From: Acidobacteriota bacterium
GTDB taxonomy: Bacteria; Acidobacteriota; Terriglobia; Bryobacterales; Bryobacteraceae
Assembly: GCA_947470805.1 (NCBI GenBank)
Contig: CANIVU010000015.1
Coordinates: 41,361 to 105,360, forward strand
Length of the DNA: 64,000 nucleotides
Reading direction: 5' to 3'
Shown here: piece by piece, positions 1 to 8,382 of the stretch
Position numbering within the stretch: position 1 is the stretch's first letter
Layout of the letters: each line of letters starts with the position of its first letter
Made by a program: the position numbers and the translations under genes
The notes under the pieces: model-generated
What the model was told of the DNA's origin: nothing
Seen by the model: the letters and a program-made list of their open reading frames with translations, nothing else
Databases searched by the model: none

Positions 1-40
1 CCGCCGTCGCCAAAAACGTCCGCCGCGAAGCCAATGTCAT
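1..40 (-). CDS. Partial gene: N-terminus of a Tat-exported protein
   Basis: On the minus strand an ATG at 40-38 opens a frame that runs off the left window edge. The 13 visible residues contain SRRTFLATA, a twin-arginine (Tat) signal start. Its ATGA overlaps the TGA stop of the upstream MoaD-MoaE gene, so the two are probably translationally coupled. The rest of the protein is outside the window, so its function cannot be named. A cofactor-loaded periplasmic enzyme would fit a Tat signal next to a molybdopterin gene, but that is inference. Confidence 0.6.
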   Translation of the reverse strand, partial: MTLASRRTFLATA

Positions 41-756
41 AGTGTTTTCAGCCGGTCGTCCCACTCGCCATCCACCCACACTTCGCCATCGGCGAAGTAC
101 TCTTTCTTCCAGATCGGCACCAGCTTCTTCAGCTTGTTGATGCCTTCCAGCGACGCTTCAAACGCCGGCTTCCGGTGTGGCGAAAAAGCAATCACCACCA
201 CCGACGTTTCGCCGATCTCCATCCGCCCCAACCGGTGCAGCATCGCGATGCGGCTGATGGGGAAGGTGGCAGTAATCTCATCGCCGATTTGCGCCATCAT
301 CTTAATCGCCATCGCCTCGTAGCACTCGTATTCCAGGTACAGCGTCGCCCGGCCCTTGGTGTTATTGCGCACCACGCCTTCGAAGTTCACGAACGCGCCG
401 TCGCAGCCCTGCAGCAGTTCCTTCGCCACGGCCGCCGCGTCGATGGGCTGCCGTGTGATCCCATAAAAATTGCCAGTATTCTCGCTAGTAATTTGATGGA
501 TCCACTGGCCCGTCCCGCCGCTCACCGGGGGCAGCAGCGCCACTTCGTCGCCATCGGCCAGGACCACCGACGGGTCGGCGAACTCCTGATTCCGCGCCAC
601 CGTGACGCTCTTCCGCGCCGCTTCCAGCGCCGGGAATTGGGCCGCAAAATGGTCGAACAGCCCCTTGGCTGTCACGCCGTCGGCCAGTTCCACATCACAC
701 TCCCGCTGCCCGGTCAGGTCGCGCAGCACACCGAAAAATAGGACTCGAATTCGCAC
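37..756 (-). CDS. moaDE: MoaD-MoaE fusion, molybdopterin synthase
   Basis: This 239-residue protein joins both subunits of molybdopterin synthase, which inserts two sulfurs into precursor Z during molybdenum cofactor synthesis. Residues 1-81 are a MoaD-like ubiquitin fold ending in PPVSGG, the diglycine that is normally the free, thiocarboxylated C-terminus. Residues from about 85 on are MoaE, with HRKPAF and VPIWKKEYF containing the conserved lysines. The start is a GTG at 756 with an AGGA eight bases upstream. Because the diglycine is internal, the fusion must be cleaved or work differently; cleavage after the diglycine has been reported for MoaX of Mycobacterium tuberculosis. It overlaps the next Tat-signal gene by four bases. 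Confidence 0.9.
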   Translation of the reverse strand: MRIRVLFFGVLRDLTGQRECDVELADGVTAKGLFDHFAAQFPALEAARKSVTVARNQEFADPSVVLADGDEVALLPPVSGGTGQWIHQITSENTGNFYGITRQPIDAAAVAKELLQGCDGAFVNFEGVVRNNTKGRATLYLEYECYEAMAIKMMAQIGDEITATFPISRIAMLHRLGRMEIGETSVVVIAFSPHRKPAFEASLEGINKLKKLVPIWKKEYFADGEVWVDGEWDDRLKTL

Positions 757-829
757 AGTGTCATCCTAACAGACTGTTTTCGAACTCCCTTGGTTCCAAC
801 TCACTCGCCGCGGCATCCAAACAATTGCC

Positions 830-1303
830 ATGAACCCCACTCGCAACAACATCCCCGCTTCGTCGCGGGAACAACTGATCCCGTTGCTGAACGCCCTGCT
901 CGCTACCGCCACTGATCTCAAAAGCCAGGTGAAACAGGCGCACTGGAACGTGAAAGGTCCGCAGTTCCTCCCGCTCCACGAACTCTTCGATGGCATCGCC
1001 GGCCGTCTCGACACGCAGATTGACGACCTCGCCGAACGCGCCGTCCAACTCGGCGGCACTGCCCTCGGCACCATTCGCCAAGCCGCCGCGGCGTCCGCGC
1101 TGCCGGAGTACCCCGTGAACCTCAAGACCGGCCTCGATCACGCCGCCGCCATCGCCGACCGACTGTCCCACTACGGCGCCGCCCTCCGCGTCGCCATCGA
1201 CACCGCCACCACGCTCGACGACGCCGACACGGCCGACCTGTTCACCGGCTTTAGCCGCGAGGCCGACAAGGACCTCTGGTTCGTCGAAGCTCACCTGCAA
1301 TAA
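830..1303 (+). CDS. dps: Dps-family ferritin-like DNA protection protein
   Basis: The 157-residue product is a Dps: a dodecameric mini-ferritin that oxidises and stores iron using peroxide and protects DNA under stress. The family's inter-subunit ferroxidase ligands are all visible in the expected spacing: His38 (in QAHWNVKG), His50, Asp54, Asp65 and Glu69. Length is typical. It is divergent from moaDE, with about 70 bases between the starts to hold both promoters. The N-terminus is short and lacks a long lysine-rich tail, so DNA binding through the tail is not obvious. A YbgC-like thioesterase follows immediately. Confidence 0.92.
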   Translation: MNPTRNNIPASSREQLIPLLNALLATATDLKSQVKQAHWNVKGPQFLPLHELFDGIAGRLDTQIDDLAERAVQLGGTALGTIRQAAAASALPEYPVNLKTGLDHAAAIADRLSHYGAALRVAIDTATTLDDADTADLFTGFSREADKDLWFVEAHLQ

Positions 1304-1312
1304 TTGGCTGCT

Positions 1313-1714
1313 ATGGAATCGCATCAGGCCCGCGTCCGTGTCCGCTATGCCGAAACGGACCAGATGGGTGTCGTCTATCACGCCAATTACATCGTGTGGA
1401 TGGAGGTCGGCCGCGTGGAGTTCTGCCGCGCCGCCGGCCTCTCCTACCGCGATATGGAGAACGAAGGCGCGCTCCATCTGGCCGTTATCGAAGCCAACTG
1501 CCGCTACGTCTCCCCGGCCCGTTACGACGACGAAATCCTCATCGAAACCCGCATCGAAAAAGCCACCCCGCGCGGCGTTCATTTCGTCTATGAAATGCGC
1601 CACGCCGAAACTGGCCAGAAACTTGCCGAAGGCTTCTCCCGCCACCTGTTTCTCGATCACAACTTGAAGCCCATGCGACTGCCCGCGCGCTTCTATCCGC
1701 AGTTCGGGCTGTAG
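1313..1714 (+). CDS. ybgC: YbgC-type acyl-CoA thioesterase
   Basis: This hotdog-fold protein of about 133 residues carries the 4-hydroxybenzoyl-CoA thioesterase signature near the N-terminus (YAETDQMGVVYHANYIVW), with the Asp and His/Asn positions of the YbgC active site. It likely hydrolyses short or medium acyl-CoA or acyl-ACP in the cytoplasm. In many proteobacteria ybgC leads the tol-pal operon, but no tol genes are here. A TTG at 1304 lies directly after the dps stop; the ATG at 1313 is preferred because the signature follows it at the usual distance. It is probably co-transcribed with dps. Confidence 0.85.
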   Translation: MESHQARVRVRYAETDQMGVVYHANYIVWMEVGRVEFCRAAGLSYRDMENEGALHLAVIEANCRYVSPARYDDEILIETRIEKATPRGVHFVYEMRHAETGQKLAEGFSRHLFLDHNLKPMRLPARFYPQFGL

Positions 1715-1724
1715 TCGTCATGCG

Positions 1725-2075
1725 TTGGCGGCTCCTGCTGGCGATCCCCCGCTGCTCTGGGCACTACTGCCCGCCATCGACGCCCTCCGCCGCCCGCGGT
1801 TCGACATCCTCCTCGATCAACTCGCCGGCAGCGGGTGCCAATTCCAGGACCACGCCCGCTCCCTGAACCCGTTTACCACCTACGCAATCCGCCACCCCGA
1901 ATACGCCTGCCCCATCTGGGCTGCCGAAAATCTCGCCGGGGCGCCACCAGCCGACCGCCCGCGCGTGCTCGCCGCCATCGACGCCGCCCTCCTCCGTCTG
2001 CCAGCCACCTTCGACACCGGCGACGGCGTCCTTCCCATCGCAGCCCAGTTAAAAGCCGCCCGCGCGGCCATCTAA
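1725..2075 (+). CDS. Small conserved-looking hypothetical protein
   Basis: The frame shows strong G/C preference at third codon positions, like neighbouring genes, so it is probably coding although no start is convincing. A TTG at 1725 lies 10 bases after the thioesterase stop; an ATG at 1720 is in another frame. The roughly 116-residue product has no signal peptide or membrane segment and I do not recognise a family. Visible features are a leucine-rich amphipathic N-terminus and a cysteine at mid-protein in EYACPIW. It lies between the thioesterase and an oxidoreductase on the same strand. Confidence 0.5.
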   Translation: MAAPAGDPPLLWALLPAIDALRRPRFDILLDQLAGSGCQFQDHARSLNPFTTYAIRHPEYACPIWAAENLAGAPPADRPRVLAAIDAALLRLPATFDTGDGVLPIAAQLKAARAAI

Positions 2076-2094
2076 CCTTGCTACCCTTTTCAAA

Positions 2095-3123
2095 ATGACC
2101 ACCCCGCTCCGTGGCGCCCTCGTCGGCTGTGGCTTCTTCGGCCAGATCCATCTCGAAGGTTGGCGCCGTATCGATGAAGCCCAAATCGTCGCCGCCTGCG
2201 ACACCGATCTCGCTAAAGCCAGCCAGTCCGCCCCCCAGGCCTTCGACAACCTGGAACGTATGCTCGACGAAGTCAAACCGGACTTCCTCGACATCGCCAC
2301 CCGCCCCGAACTGCACGTCGAAATGCTCCGGATCGCCGCCGCCCGTAAGCTCCCGGTGATCTGCCAGAAGCCCATGGCCCCCCGCTGGGACGAATGCCTG
2401 GAGATGGTCCGCATCGCCGAAAAGGCCGAAATTCCCTTCATGATCCACGAGAACTGGCGCTGGCAACCCTGGTACCGCGTCATCGCCGCTGAAATGGCGA
2501 AAGGGAGTTTAGGCGCGCCCGTCACTTATACCTTCCGCACCCGCAAACGCGACGGCGCCGGCCCGGAACCCTACTTACTCCAGCCCTATTTCCGCAATAT
2601 GCCGCGCCTGCTGTTGTTTGAAACGTTGGTCCACCACATCGACACCAGCCGCTTCCTCTTCGGCGAACTCGACACCGTATACGCGCGCCTCCGCCGCGTC
2701 AATCAAACCATCCAGGGCGAAGACCAGGTCCTGCTCATCGCCTCCCACCAGTCCGGGCTCAACGGCGTCATCGACGGCAATCGCTTCCTCGACCTCGCCC
2801 CCGACTCCCCCCCGCTCGGCGACGCCTTCTTCGAGTTTGAAAACGGCGCCCTCCGCCTCTCCGCCACCGGCGATATCTTCCGTGTAACTCCCACCGGTGG
2901 CGACTTACTCTGGAAAAATGAGGTAACATCGGGATATCGCGGCGACAGCGTCCGCGCCACCTCGCAACACTTTGTCCGGTCGCTCGCCGCCGGGCTCCCG
3001 TTTGAAACCCCGGGCCGCGACTATCTTGTGACCGTTGCCGCCGTCGAAGCCGCCTACCGCAGTCACGAATCGGGCGCCGCCGTCCGCGTACCCACCCCAA
3101 CCGACATCGCCAAAGACCTCTGA
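2095..3123 (+). CDS. Gfo/Idh/MocA family oxidoreductase
   Basis: The 342-residue protein has the family layout: an N-terminal Rossmann domain with the dinucleotide motif VGCGFFGQIH at residues 9-18, the hinge motif CQKPMA (EKP-like) near residue 92, and a C-terminal substrate domain with HHIDTSRFLFGE that supplies the catalytic histidine. These enzymes oxidise or reduce sugars and inositols with NAD(P). The substrate cannot be read from sequence. No signal peptide is present, so it is cytoplasmic. A TspO-like gene begins six bases after the stop. A second family member lies at the right edge of the window. Confidence 0.88.
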   Translation: MTTPLRGALVGCGFFGQIHLEGWRRIDEAQIVAACDTDLAKASQSAPQAFDNLERMLDEVKPDFLDIATRPELHVEMLRIAAARKLPVICQKPMAPRWDECLEMVRIAEKAEIPFMIHENWRWQPWYRVIAAEMAKGSLGAPVTYTFRTRKRDGAGPEPYLLQPYFRNMPRLLLFETLVHHIDTSRFLFGELDTVYARLRRVNQTIQGEDQVLLIASHQSGLNGVIDGNRFLDLAPDSPPLGDAFFEFENGALRLSATGDIFRVTPTGGDLLWKNEVTSGYRGDSVRATSQHFVRSLAAGLPFETPGRDYLVTVAAVEAAYRSHESGAAVRVPTPTDIAKDL

Positions 3124-3128
3124 GGGAC

Positions 3129-3689
3129 ATGCAACTGCTACCCCCATCTTTCCTTCCGTTCTGGATGGAAGTGGAGGGCGACGCCCAATCGCCCAAGCCC
3201 CCATCGCCCAAGCAACGCCAGGGCCACGCCTTGGCGTTCTTCGTGGGCGTCTGCGCGCTGGCGGCGTTCTACGCATCTCTCTATGCGCCCAGCGGGGCGG
3301 GGAACTGGGGTTGGTATCCGCGTCTGACCAAGCCCGCCTGGGCACCGTCGCCCGCCTTCACCGGCCCGGTTTCTACGCTCTTCTACCTTGTCCTCGCCGT
3401 CTCCATCTGGCGCATCTGGCGCACCGGCGCCTTTCGCACGGTCCCCTTCACGCTGGCCGGATTCGCGGGGTTGCTCTTCCTCCAAAGCATCTGGTCCACG
3501 CTCCTATACGGGCTCCAAAGCCCGGCGCTCGGCTTCGCCGACCTGATGATCATCGCCCTGCTCGCCGCCATTCTGTGGCTGACCTACCACCCCATCGACA
3601 AACTCGCCGGTCGCCTCTGGCTCGCCTATCTCTGCTGGGTCGTGTTTCTACTCCCGCTCAACGCCGCCCTCTTCTACCTCAACCGCTAA
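3129..3689 (+). CDS. tspO: TspO/MBR-family tryptophan-rich membrane protein
   Basis: Five hydrophobic segments and the TspO signature ([14 protein letters not shown]; later IWSTLLYG and a final [19 protein letters not shown]) identify a TspO/MBR protein, an integral membrane protein that binds tetrapyrroles or steroids. The first 35 or so residues are not TspO-like: they are proline-rich, charged and encoded partly by a 21-base sequence found again at 37851-37871, so the true start may be internal. The ATG at 3129 has a weak GAGG upstream. The stop overlaps the converging esterase gene by four bases. Confidence 0.85.
   Translation: MQLLPPSFLPFWMEVEGDAQSPKPPSPKQRQGHALAFFVGVCALAAFYASLYAPSGAGNWGWYPRLTKPAWAPSPAFTGPVSTLFYLVLAVSIWRIWRTGAFRTVPFTLAGFAGLLFLQSIWSTLLYGLQSPALGFADLMIIALLAAILWLTYHPIDKLAGRLWLAYLCWVVFLLPLNAALFYLNR
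3166..3186 (+). repeat. 21-base dispersed repeat, copy 1
   Basis: This stretch matches 37851-37871 in 20 of 21 positions, differing only by A versus G at the tenth base. It begins TGGAAGTGG and ends in the near-palindrome GGGCGACGCCC. It sits within the non-conserved start of the TspO reading frame; the other copy is intergenic, upstream of the STGPKT gene pair. The following bases here contain a tandem ATCGCCCAAGC-like repetition. Confidence 0.6.
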
Positions 3690-4633
3690 ACCAAAAAACG
3701 CCGTAAGAACGACAGTGCCTCCGCCCGCATCCCGGCCGTCTCCACGTGCGCCACGTCCTCCCGAACCATCTTCCAACGCTCCGGATGCCCGGCCTTCCGG
3801 TAGACCTCCGTCAACTCCCGGTCGATCCGGTCCAACCCCGCCGGCGGCGTCAACTTATCCAAATTCCCGGCCAACCCCAAATGCGCCCGCGGTGCGATCA
3901 GCGCATTAATCTGCGACGTCGAAAAATGCTTTAACAGCCCCGGCACGTAGTAATACACCCCGTGCCCCTTCAAGTTATCAGTGGCCAGCAACGCATCGAA
4001 GTCAGTCAAACAACAGATATCCACACAAACTTTCACCCGTTCGTCCAACGCCGCCACCCACCACGCCATCGTCGACCCCATCGACATCCCAACCGTCCCA
4101 ATCCGCCCCGCGTCCACATCCGGCCGCGAAACCAGATAGTCCATCGCCCGCAGCGAATCGTACACCATCATTCCCCACATCACCCGCCCGTGCCACAAAA
4201 AGTCCTTGAAAATGTCCGGCTCCGTGCGCACCGCCCGCTCCCCGAACGCCCAAGTGTCCACGCACAGCGCCGCATACCCCTCGGCCACCAACGCGTCCGC
4301 CCACGACGGCACGTCCTTCTTCGGACGCAGCATCTCGTCCTTGCCCAACTTATACTCGCCCCCGTGCCAGTGATGAAACAAAACGGTGGGCAGCCGCCCG
4401 CTCTTTCCCAGTGGCTTGATGAAATAAGCGGGCGCCTTCTCCAGCCCGTTCAAGTCGAGAACTAACTTCTCAAAGTGATACCCGCGCGACGTATCCACCC
4501 CGCGCGACTCCACGCCAATCTTCCGGTCCCGCGCCGGCAAGTCGCCCAACAGCGAATACAACTCCTTCCGCCGCGAACCCGCCGGGCCTCCCGCCGCCAG
4601 TGCCATTGTCTTCATGAGTGTGCGCCGTTCCAT
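3686..4633 (-). CDS. Exported alpha/beta hydrolase (dienelactone hydrolase/acetyl-xylan esterase type)
   Basis: The 315-residue protein has an alpha/beta hydrolase core: oxyanion-region HHWHGG near residue 86, the nucleophile elbow GMSMGS near residue 183, and a late histidine in DVAHVE near residue 297. The N-terminus MERRTLMK looks like the twin-arginine part of a Tat signal, although the hydrophobic part after it is short. Related proteins remove acetyl or other ester groups from carbohydrates. Substrate is unknown. It converges on TspO and is divergent from the propeller gene at 4778. Confidence 0.75.
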   Translation of the reverse strand: MERRTLMKTMALAAGGPAGSRRKELYSLLGDLPARDRKIGVESRGVDTSRGYHFEKLVLDLNGLEKAPAYFIKPLGKSGRLPTVLFHHWHGGEYKLGKDEMLRPKKDVPSWADALVAEGYAALCVDTWAFGERAVRTEPDIFKDFLWHGRVMWGMMVYDSLRAMDYLVSRPDVDAGRIGTVGMSMGSTMAWWVAALDERVKVCVDICCLTDFDALLATDNLKGHGVYYYVPGLLKHFSTSQINALIAPRAHLGLAGNLDKLTPPAGLDRIDRELTEVYRKAGHPERWKMVREDVAHVETAGMRAEALSFLRRFLV

Positions 4634-4777
4634 ATCCGGCGACCATCCTACCCCATAATTACGCGATTTTGCGGCTTATTTCGCAACTCGCGCAGCCAAA
4701 AGCAGCTCCACGCAGCCCGCCCAGCCTGCGCAAAACCGCGCTTGCCGCCCCGCCCGTCCCGCCGCACCATCGGACCC

Positions 4778-6670
4778 ATGCGAACTCTACTCCTTGCCGC
4801 CCTGGCAACGTTTTCCCTCCACGCACTCACCGAACCGCTCACCGGTACCAAAGGAGCCCTGGCCTTCACCCGCAACGGCGAAGCCTGGATCATGAATACC
4901 GACGGCTCCAGCCAAACCCAACTCACCCAGCGCGGCGACGTCCGCCAAACCCGCGTCGCCAACGGCGTCGTCGCCTTCATCGGCGGCAATCGGATCTACG
5001 CCGCCCCCATCGCCGGCTTCACCCTGGCGGCCCCACCCACGCCCGTCCCTAACACCGACGGCGTCCTTGAATTCGACCTCGCCCCGGACGCCTCCAAAGC
5101 CGTCCTCACCTACTTCGCCAACTCCAACACCACTCTCTTCACCATCAACCTCGACGGCTCCGCGCTGACCCCCATCAACAGCGCAGGCCTCCATCAGTTC
5201 TCCGGCAACTGGGCCTCCAACGGCCTCATCTACTTCGGACAAAGCTCCATCGGTAACGCCTTCAGCCAAACCGTCTACAGCATCCCCGAAAACGGCGTCA
5301 ATAATCCCACCGTCGTCACCGGCTACTTCAGCCAGTTCCCCGCCCTCGGGGGCCCCTCCAACCGCATTGCGTTTCTCATGAACTTCCCCGTCAAAACCCT
5401 GCGTGTCGTCAACCAGGACGGCACCGGCGCCTTTGACGTCCCGGGCGTCGACGCCGGCGATGGCGGCACAATCGCCTACGACCTCGAGCAGGAGGTGATC
5501 TACTACCGCCGCTTCACCGAGATCCACCGCGTCAACGCCGATGGCTCCAATCACCAACTCCTCACCCAAGGTGTCTGGGACGGCGTCGACTACGGCCGCG
5601 TCCCGTTCGACAATTCGGCCCCCGTGATCACCTCTTCCGTCACCGGCCTCCCCGGCCAGAACAACTGGTTCCGCGGCGACGTCACCGTCACCTGGACCGT
5701 CGCCGACGCCGAATCCGGCATCTCCTCCTCCTCCGGTTGCGCCCCGCAAACCATCACCGCCGAAACCCCTGGCGTGACGCTCACCTGTTCCGCAACCAAT
5801 AATGCTGGGCTCACCACCACCCGCTCCGTCACCGTGAAGCTGGATCGCACCGCCCCCGTCCTCTCCGCCGTCCAATCCCCGCTGCCCAACGCGAACGGCT
5901 GGAACAACACCAATGTCACAGTGAACTTCGCCTGCCTCGACGCGCTGTCCGGCCTCGCCTCGCTCGCCCCCAGCGTCGCCGTCCTCACCGCCGAAGGCGC
6001 CGGCCAATCCGCCGCCGCCTCCTGTACCGATCAGGCCGGCAACACCGCCACCACCGCCATCACCGGCATCAACATCGATAAGACCGCTCCCACGCTCACG
6101 AACCTCACCGCCACGCCCAACCCGGCCCGTGTCAACACCGCCATCACCCTCGCCGCCACCATGGCCGACCAGGGCGGCAGCGGCCTCGCTCCCGCCAACA
6201 CCGCCGTGGCGCCATTCGCGACTGCCGGCATCTACAACCTCTGCCTGCAGGCTCGCGATCTGGCCGGCAACACCAGCCCCAACACCTGCATCGACGTGCC
6301 CGTCTACGACCCCGCCGCCGGCTATCTCAAAGGCGGCGGCAAAATTCAAACTCCCGCCGGCCGCGGCCAGTTTGAGTTTGAATCGGAGTACAGGAACGGA
6401 GCCGCCGTCCCCACCGGCCAACTCGAATACCAGACCGATACGTTGAAGTTCAAAAGCAAGCAGTTCTCCTGGATGGTCATCACCGGCAATCAGGGTATCT
6501 TCACCGGCCAGGGAACGCTAAACGATGCCCCCGGCTACCGCTTTGAAATCACCGCCGTCGATGGTCCGGACCGTTTCCGTATCCGCATCTGGAACTCCGC
6601 CGGGTCACTGGTTTACGACACCGCGCCTCTCGCCGCCCTGCTCGAAGGCAACGTCGAGATCCGCCACTAG
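4778..6670 (+). CDS. Secreted beta-propeller protein with Ig-like repeats and post-COAP-type C-terminus
   Basis: The ATG at 4778 starts a clear signal peptide (MRTLLLAALATFSLHA); upstream in-frame codons are rejected because they precede it. Residues about 20-280 carry TolB/PD40-like propeller repeats, for example FTRNGEAWIMNTDGSSQTQL. Residues about 285-510 are Ig-like modules with the DRTAPVL and DKTAPTL linkers usual in extracellular adhesion or binding proteins. The last 120 residues (GGGKI...PTGQLEYQ...FRIRIWN) resemble the post-COAP-1 domain seen at the end of bacterial surface proteins. It is probably extracellular; a binding role is inferred. A strong hairpin follows the stop. Confidence 0.8.
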   Translation: MRTLLLAALATFSLHALTEPLTGTKGALAFTRNGEAWIMNTDGSSQTQLTQRGDVRQTRVANGVVAFIGGNRIYAAPIAGFTLAAPPTPVPNTDGVLEFDLAPDASKAVLTYFANSNTTLFTINLDGSALTPINSAGLHQFSGNWASNGLIYFGQSSIGNAFSQTVYSIPENGVNNPTVVTGYFSQFPALGGPSNRIAFLMNFPVKTLRVVNQDGTGAFDVPGVDAGDGGTIAYDLEQEVIYYRRFTEIHRVNADGSNHQLLTQGVWDGVDYGRVPFDNSAPVITSSVTGLPGQNNWFRGDVTVTWTVADAESGISSSSGCAPQTITAETPGVTLTCSATNNAGLTTTRSVTVKLDRTAPVLSAVQSPLPNANGWNNTNVTVNFACLDALSGLASLAPSVAVLTAEGAGQSAAASCTDQAGNTATTAITGINIDKTAPTLTNLTATPNPARVNTAITLAATMADQGGSGLAPANTAVAPFATAGIYNLCLQARDLAGNTSPNTCIDVPVYDPAAGYLKGGGKIQTPAGRGQFEFESEYRNGAAVPTGQLEYQTDTLKFKSKQFSWMVITGNQGIFTGQGTLNDAPGYRFEITAVDGPDRFRIRIWNSAGSLVYDTAPLAALLEGNVEIRH

Positions 6671-6675
6671 CAACA

Positions 6676-6715
6676 CCCCCACGCCATCATCCCGCCCGGG
6701 ATAATGGCGTGGGTA
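6676..6715. terminator. Bidirectional hairpin terminator
   Basis: A near-perfect inverted repeat lies between the converging genes ending at 6670 and 6722: CCCACGCCAT (6678-6687) pairs with ATGGCGTGGG (6704-6713), and ATCCCG (6689-6694) with CGGGAT (6697-6702), leaving one mismatch and a two-base loop. The position and strength suggest it ends transcription from both sides, although no long T-run follows. Confidence 0.75.
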
Positions 6716-6721
6716 ACATGC

Positions 6722-8344
6722 TTACTTCCCGGCCTCCGCTGTCCGCAGCGTCGGGTACTTGATCCCGAGCTGTTCCAAATAACTGCCGAACTTATCGGGG
6801 TTGTAGTACATCTCCTTCATCCGCGGCCGGAACTCGTCCATGATCTTCTTGTTCAGCCACAGCGCGGGTTGATCGTCGGGCCGAAGGAACGTCTGATACT
6901 TCGTGTCCTTCGTCTGCACATTCCGGAAATAATCCCAGGCCGAGTTGACTAACTCCGGCTTGGTGATCAGATCGAGCAGCGTCATCGCCTGGGCCTTCGC
7001 TCCAGCGATCACGCCCTTGTGCGCGATCGGCGTGGCCATGGAAATGGCGTTGGCCCAGCTATGTCCGGGGCCTGCCTGAATGTTGGCCGGGTAGCGGAGC
7101 GTGATGGTGGGAACATTCCACGAGATATCGCCGATGTCGTCGGAGCCGCCGCCAGTGGGGCCAATGGAGCGTCCGCCCTCGCCGCCGGCCTCGGCATTCC
7201 CCGTCGGGCGCCGCAACTCGCCGACCTGCTCGGAGAGCCCGGTCACCGGGACCTTCAGTTCCCGCTGCAGCGCAACCGCCAACGCCTTATCGTCCTCCGA
7301 CCACTGCGGGTAGCCCACTTTCTTGATGTTGGCGTGCATCGCCGCCGCGATGGGCGGGGAGAAGTGGCCGGCCCACGCCGTGCCCAGAACGCGCGAGGTG
7401 AACGTGGTATCGGTCATCAACGCGGCGCCCTTCGCCATGTTGTCGCCGACGCGCCAGAGGTCCATCACATGGCTATAATCGGCCTCGCGAAAGAAATACC
7501 AGACGGAGGCGTTCTGCGGCACCACATTCGGTTGGTCGCCCCCGTTGGTGATCACATAGTGCGACCGCTGCGCCAGCCGCAGATGTTCCCGCCGGAAGTT
7601 CCAGCCCACGTTCATCAACTCCACCGCGTCGAGCGCCGACTTGCCCCGCCACGGCGCGCCCGCCGCATGCGCGCTCTCGCCCTTAAACTGGTACTCCACC
7701 GAGACCATGCCGTTCTGCCCGCCGGGCCCCGAAGAGACGTTGAAGTCCGAAGAAACGTGGGCAAACAACACCGCGTCGACGTCCTTGAAGGCCCCCGCAC
7801 GCACGTAGTAGGCCTTCGTGCCGAGCTGCTCTTCCCCCACGCCGGGCCACAGTTTGATCGTGCCCGGAAGGTTCTCCCGCTGCATAATCTCCTTCACCGC
7901 CAGCGCGGCGATGATGTTCAGCGGCATGCCGGAGTTGTGCCCTTCTCCGTGGCCGGGCGCGTAATCCAACATCGGGGCGCGGTAAGCAACACCAGGCTTT
8001 TGCGATGCCTGCGGAATGCAATCGATATCCGAACCGAGGGCGATGACGGGCTTGCCGCTCCCCCATGTGGCCATCCACGCGGTGGGGATACCGGCAATCC
8101 CGCGCTCGATTTTGAAGCCTTCTTTTTCCAGAATGCCGGTGAGGTACTTGCTGGTTTCGAACTCCTGGAAGCCGAGTTCGCCGAAGCTGAACACGGAATC
8201 GACCATGACCTGGGCTTGCTTGGACATGCGGTCGATGCGGCCGGTGAGGTCGGCCTTGATGGCAGCCTCCCGTTCGGGAGAGATTTTGGTTTGGCCGCAG
8301 ACGAGGCAGGCAGAAATGAGGAGAAGGACAGCGGATCTGATCAT
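6722..8344 (-). CDS. Secreted M20-family amidohydrolase (AbgB-like)
   Basis: This 540-residue protein is an M20 amidohydrolase of the aminobenzoyl-glutamate utilisation B type. Metal-site motifs are present in order: GSDIDCIPQA (Asp), PGHGEGHNSG (His), the catalytic EE in GVGEEQLG, AHVSSDFN (His) and a late PGHSW. A dimerisation domain sits between, around GESAHAAGAPWRG. The N-terminus MIRSAVLLLISACLVCGQ is a signal peptide, so it acts in the periplasm or outside, unlike cytoplasmic AbgB. It likely hydrolyses an N-acyl amino acid or peptide-like amide; the exact substrate is unknown. Confidence 0.87.
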   Translation of the reverse strand: MIRSAVLLLISACLVCGQTKISPEREAAIKADLTGRIDRMSKQAQVMVDSVFSFGELGFQEFETSKYLTGILEKEGFKIERGIAGIPTAWMATWGSGKPVIALGSDIDCIPQASQKPGVAYRAPMLDYAPGHGEGHNSGMPLNIIAALAVKEIMQRENLPGTIKLWPGVGEEQLGTKAYYVRAGAFKDVDAVLFAHVSSDFNVSSGPGGQNGMVSVEYQFKGESAHAAGAPWRGKSALDAVELMNVGWNFRREHLRLAQRSHYVITNGGDQPNVVPQNASVWYFFREADYSHVMDLWRVGDNMAKGAALMTDTTFTSRVLGTAWAGHFSPPIAAAMHANIKKVGYPQWSEDDKALAVALQRELKVPVTGLSEQVGELRRPTGNAEAGGEGGRSIGPTGGGSDDIGDISWNVPTITLRYPANIQAGPGHSWANAISMATPIAHKGVIAGAKAQAMTLLDLITKPELVNSAWDYFRNVQTKDTKYQTFLRPDDQPALWLNKKIMDEFRPRMKEMYYNPDKFGSYLEQLGIKYPTLRTAEAGK

Positions 8345-8382
8345 GATGTGCTCCGGATGCAGATCAGGATAACAGCAGCGTC

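Noticed and set aside
761..1660. Long minus-strand open frame (about 299 codons) opposite dps and the thioesterase
   Set aside because: It is antisense to two clear genes, has Gly/Val/Asp-rich low-complexity translation and no motif; typical of GC-rich antisense frames.
4787..6421. 544-codon minus-strand frame opposite the propeller/Ig gene
   Set aside because: Gly/Val/Asp low-complexity antisense translation; the plus-strand protein has signal peptide and domain motifs.
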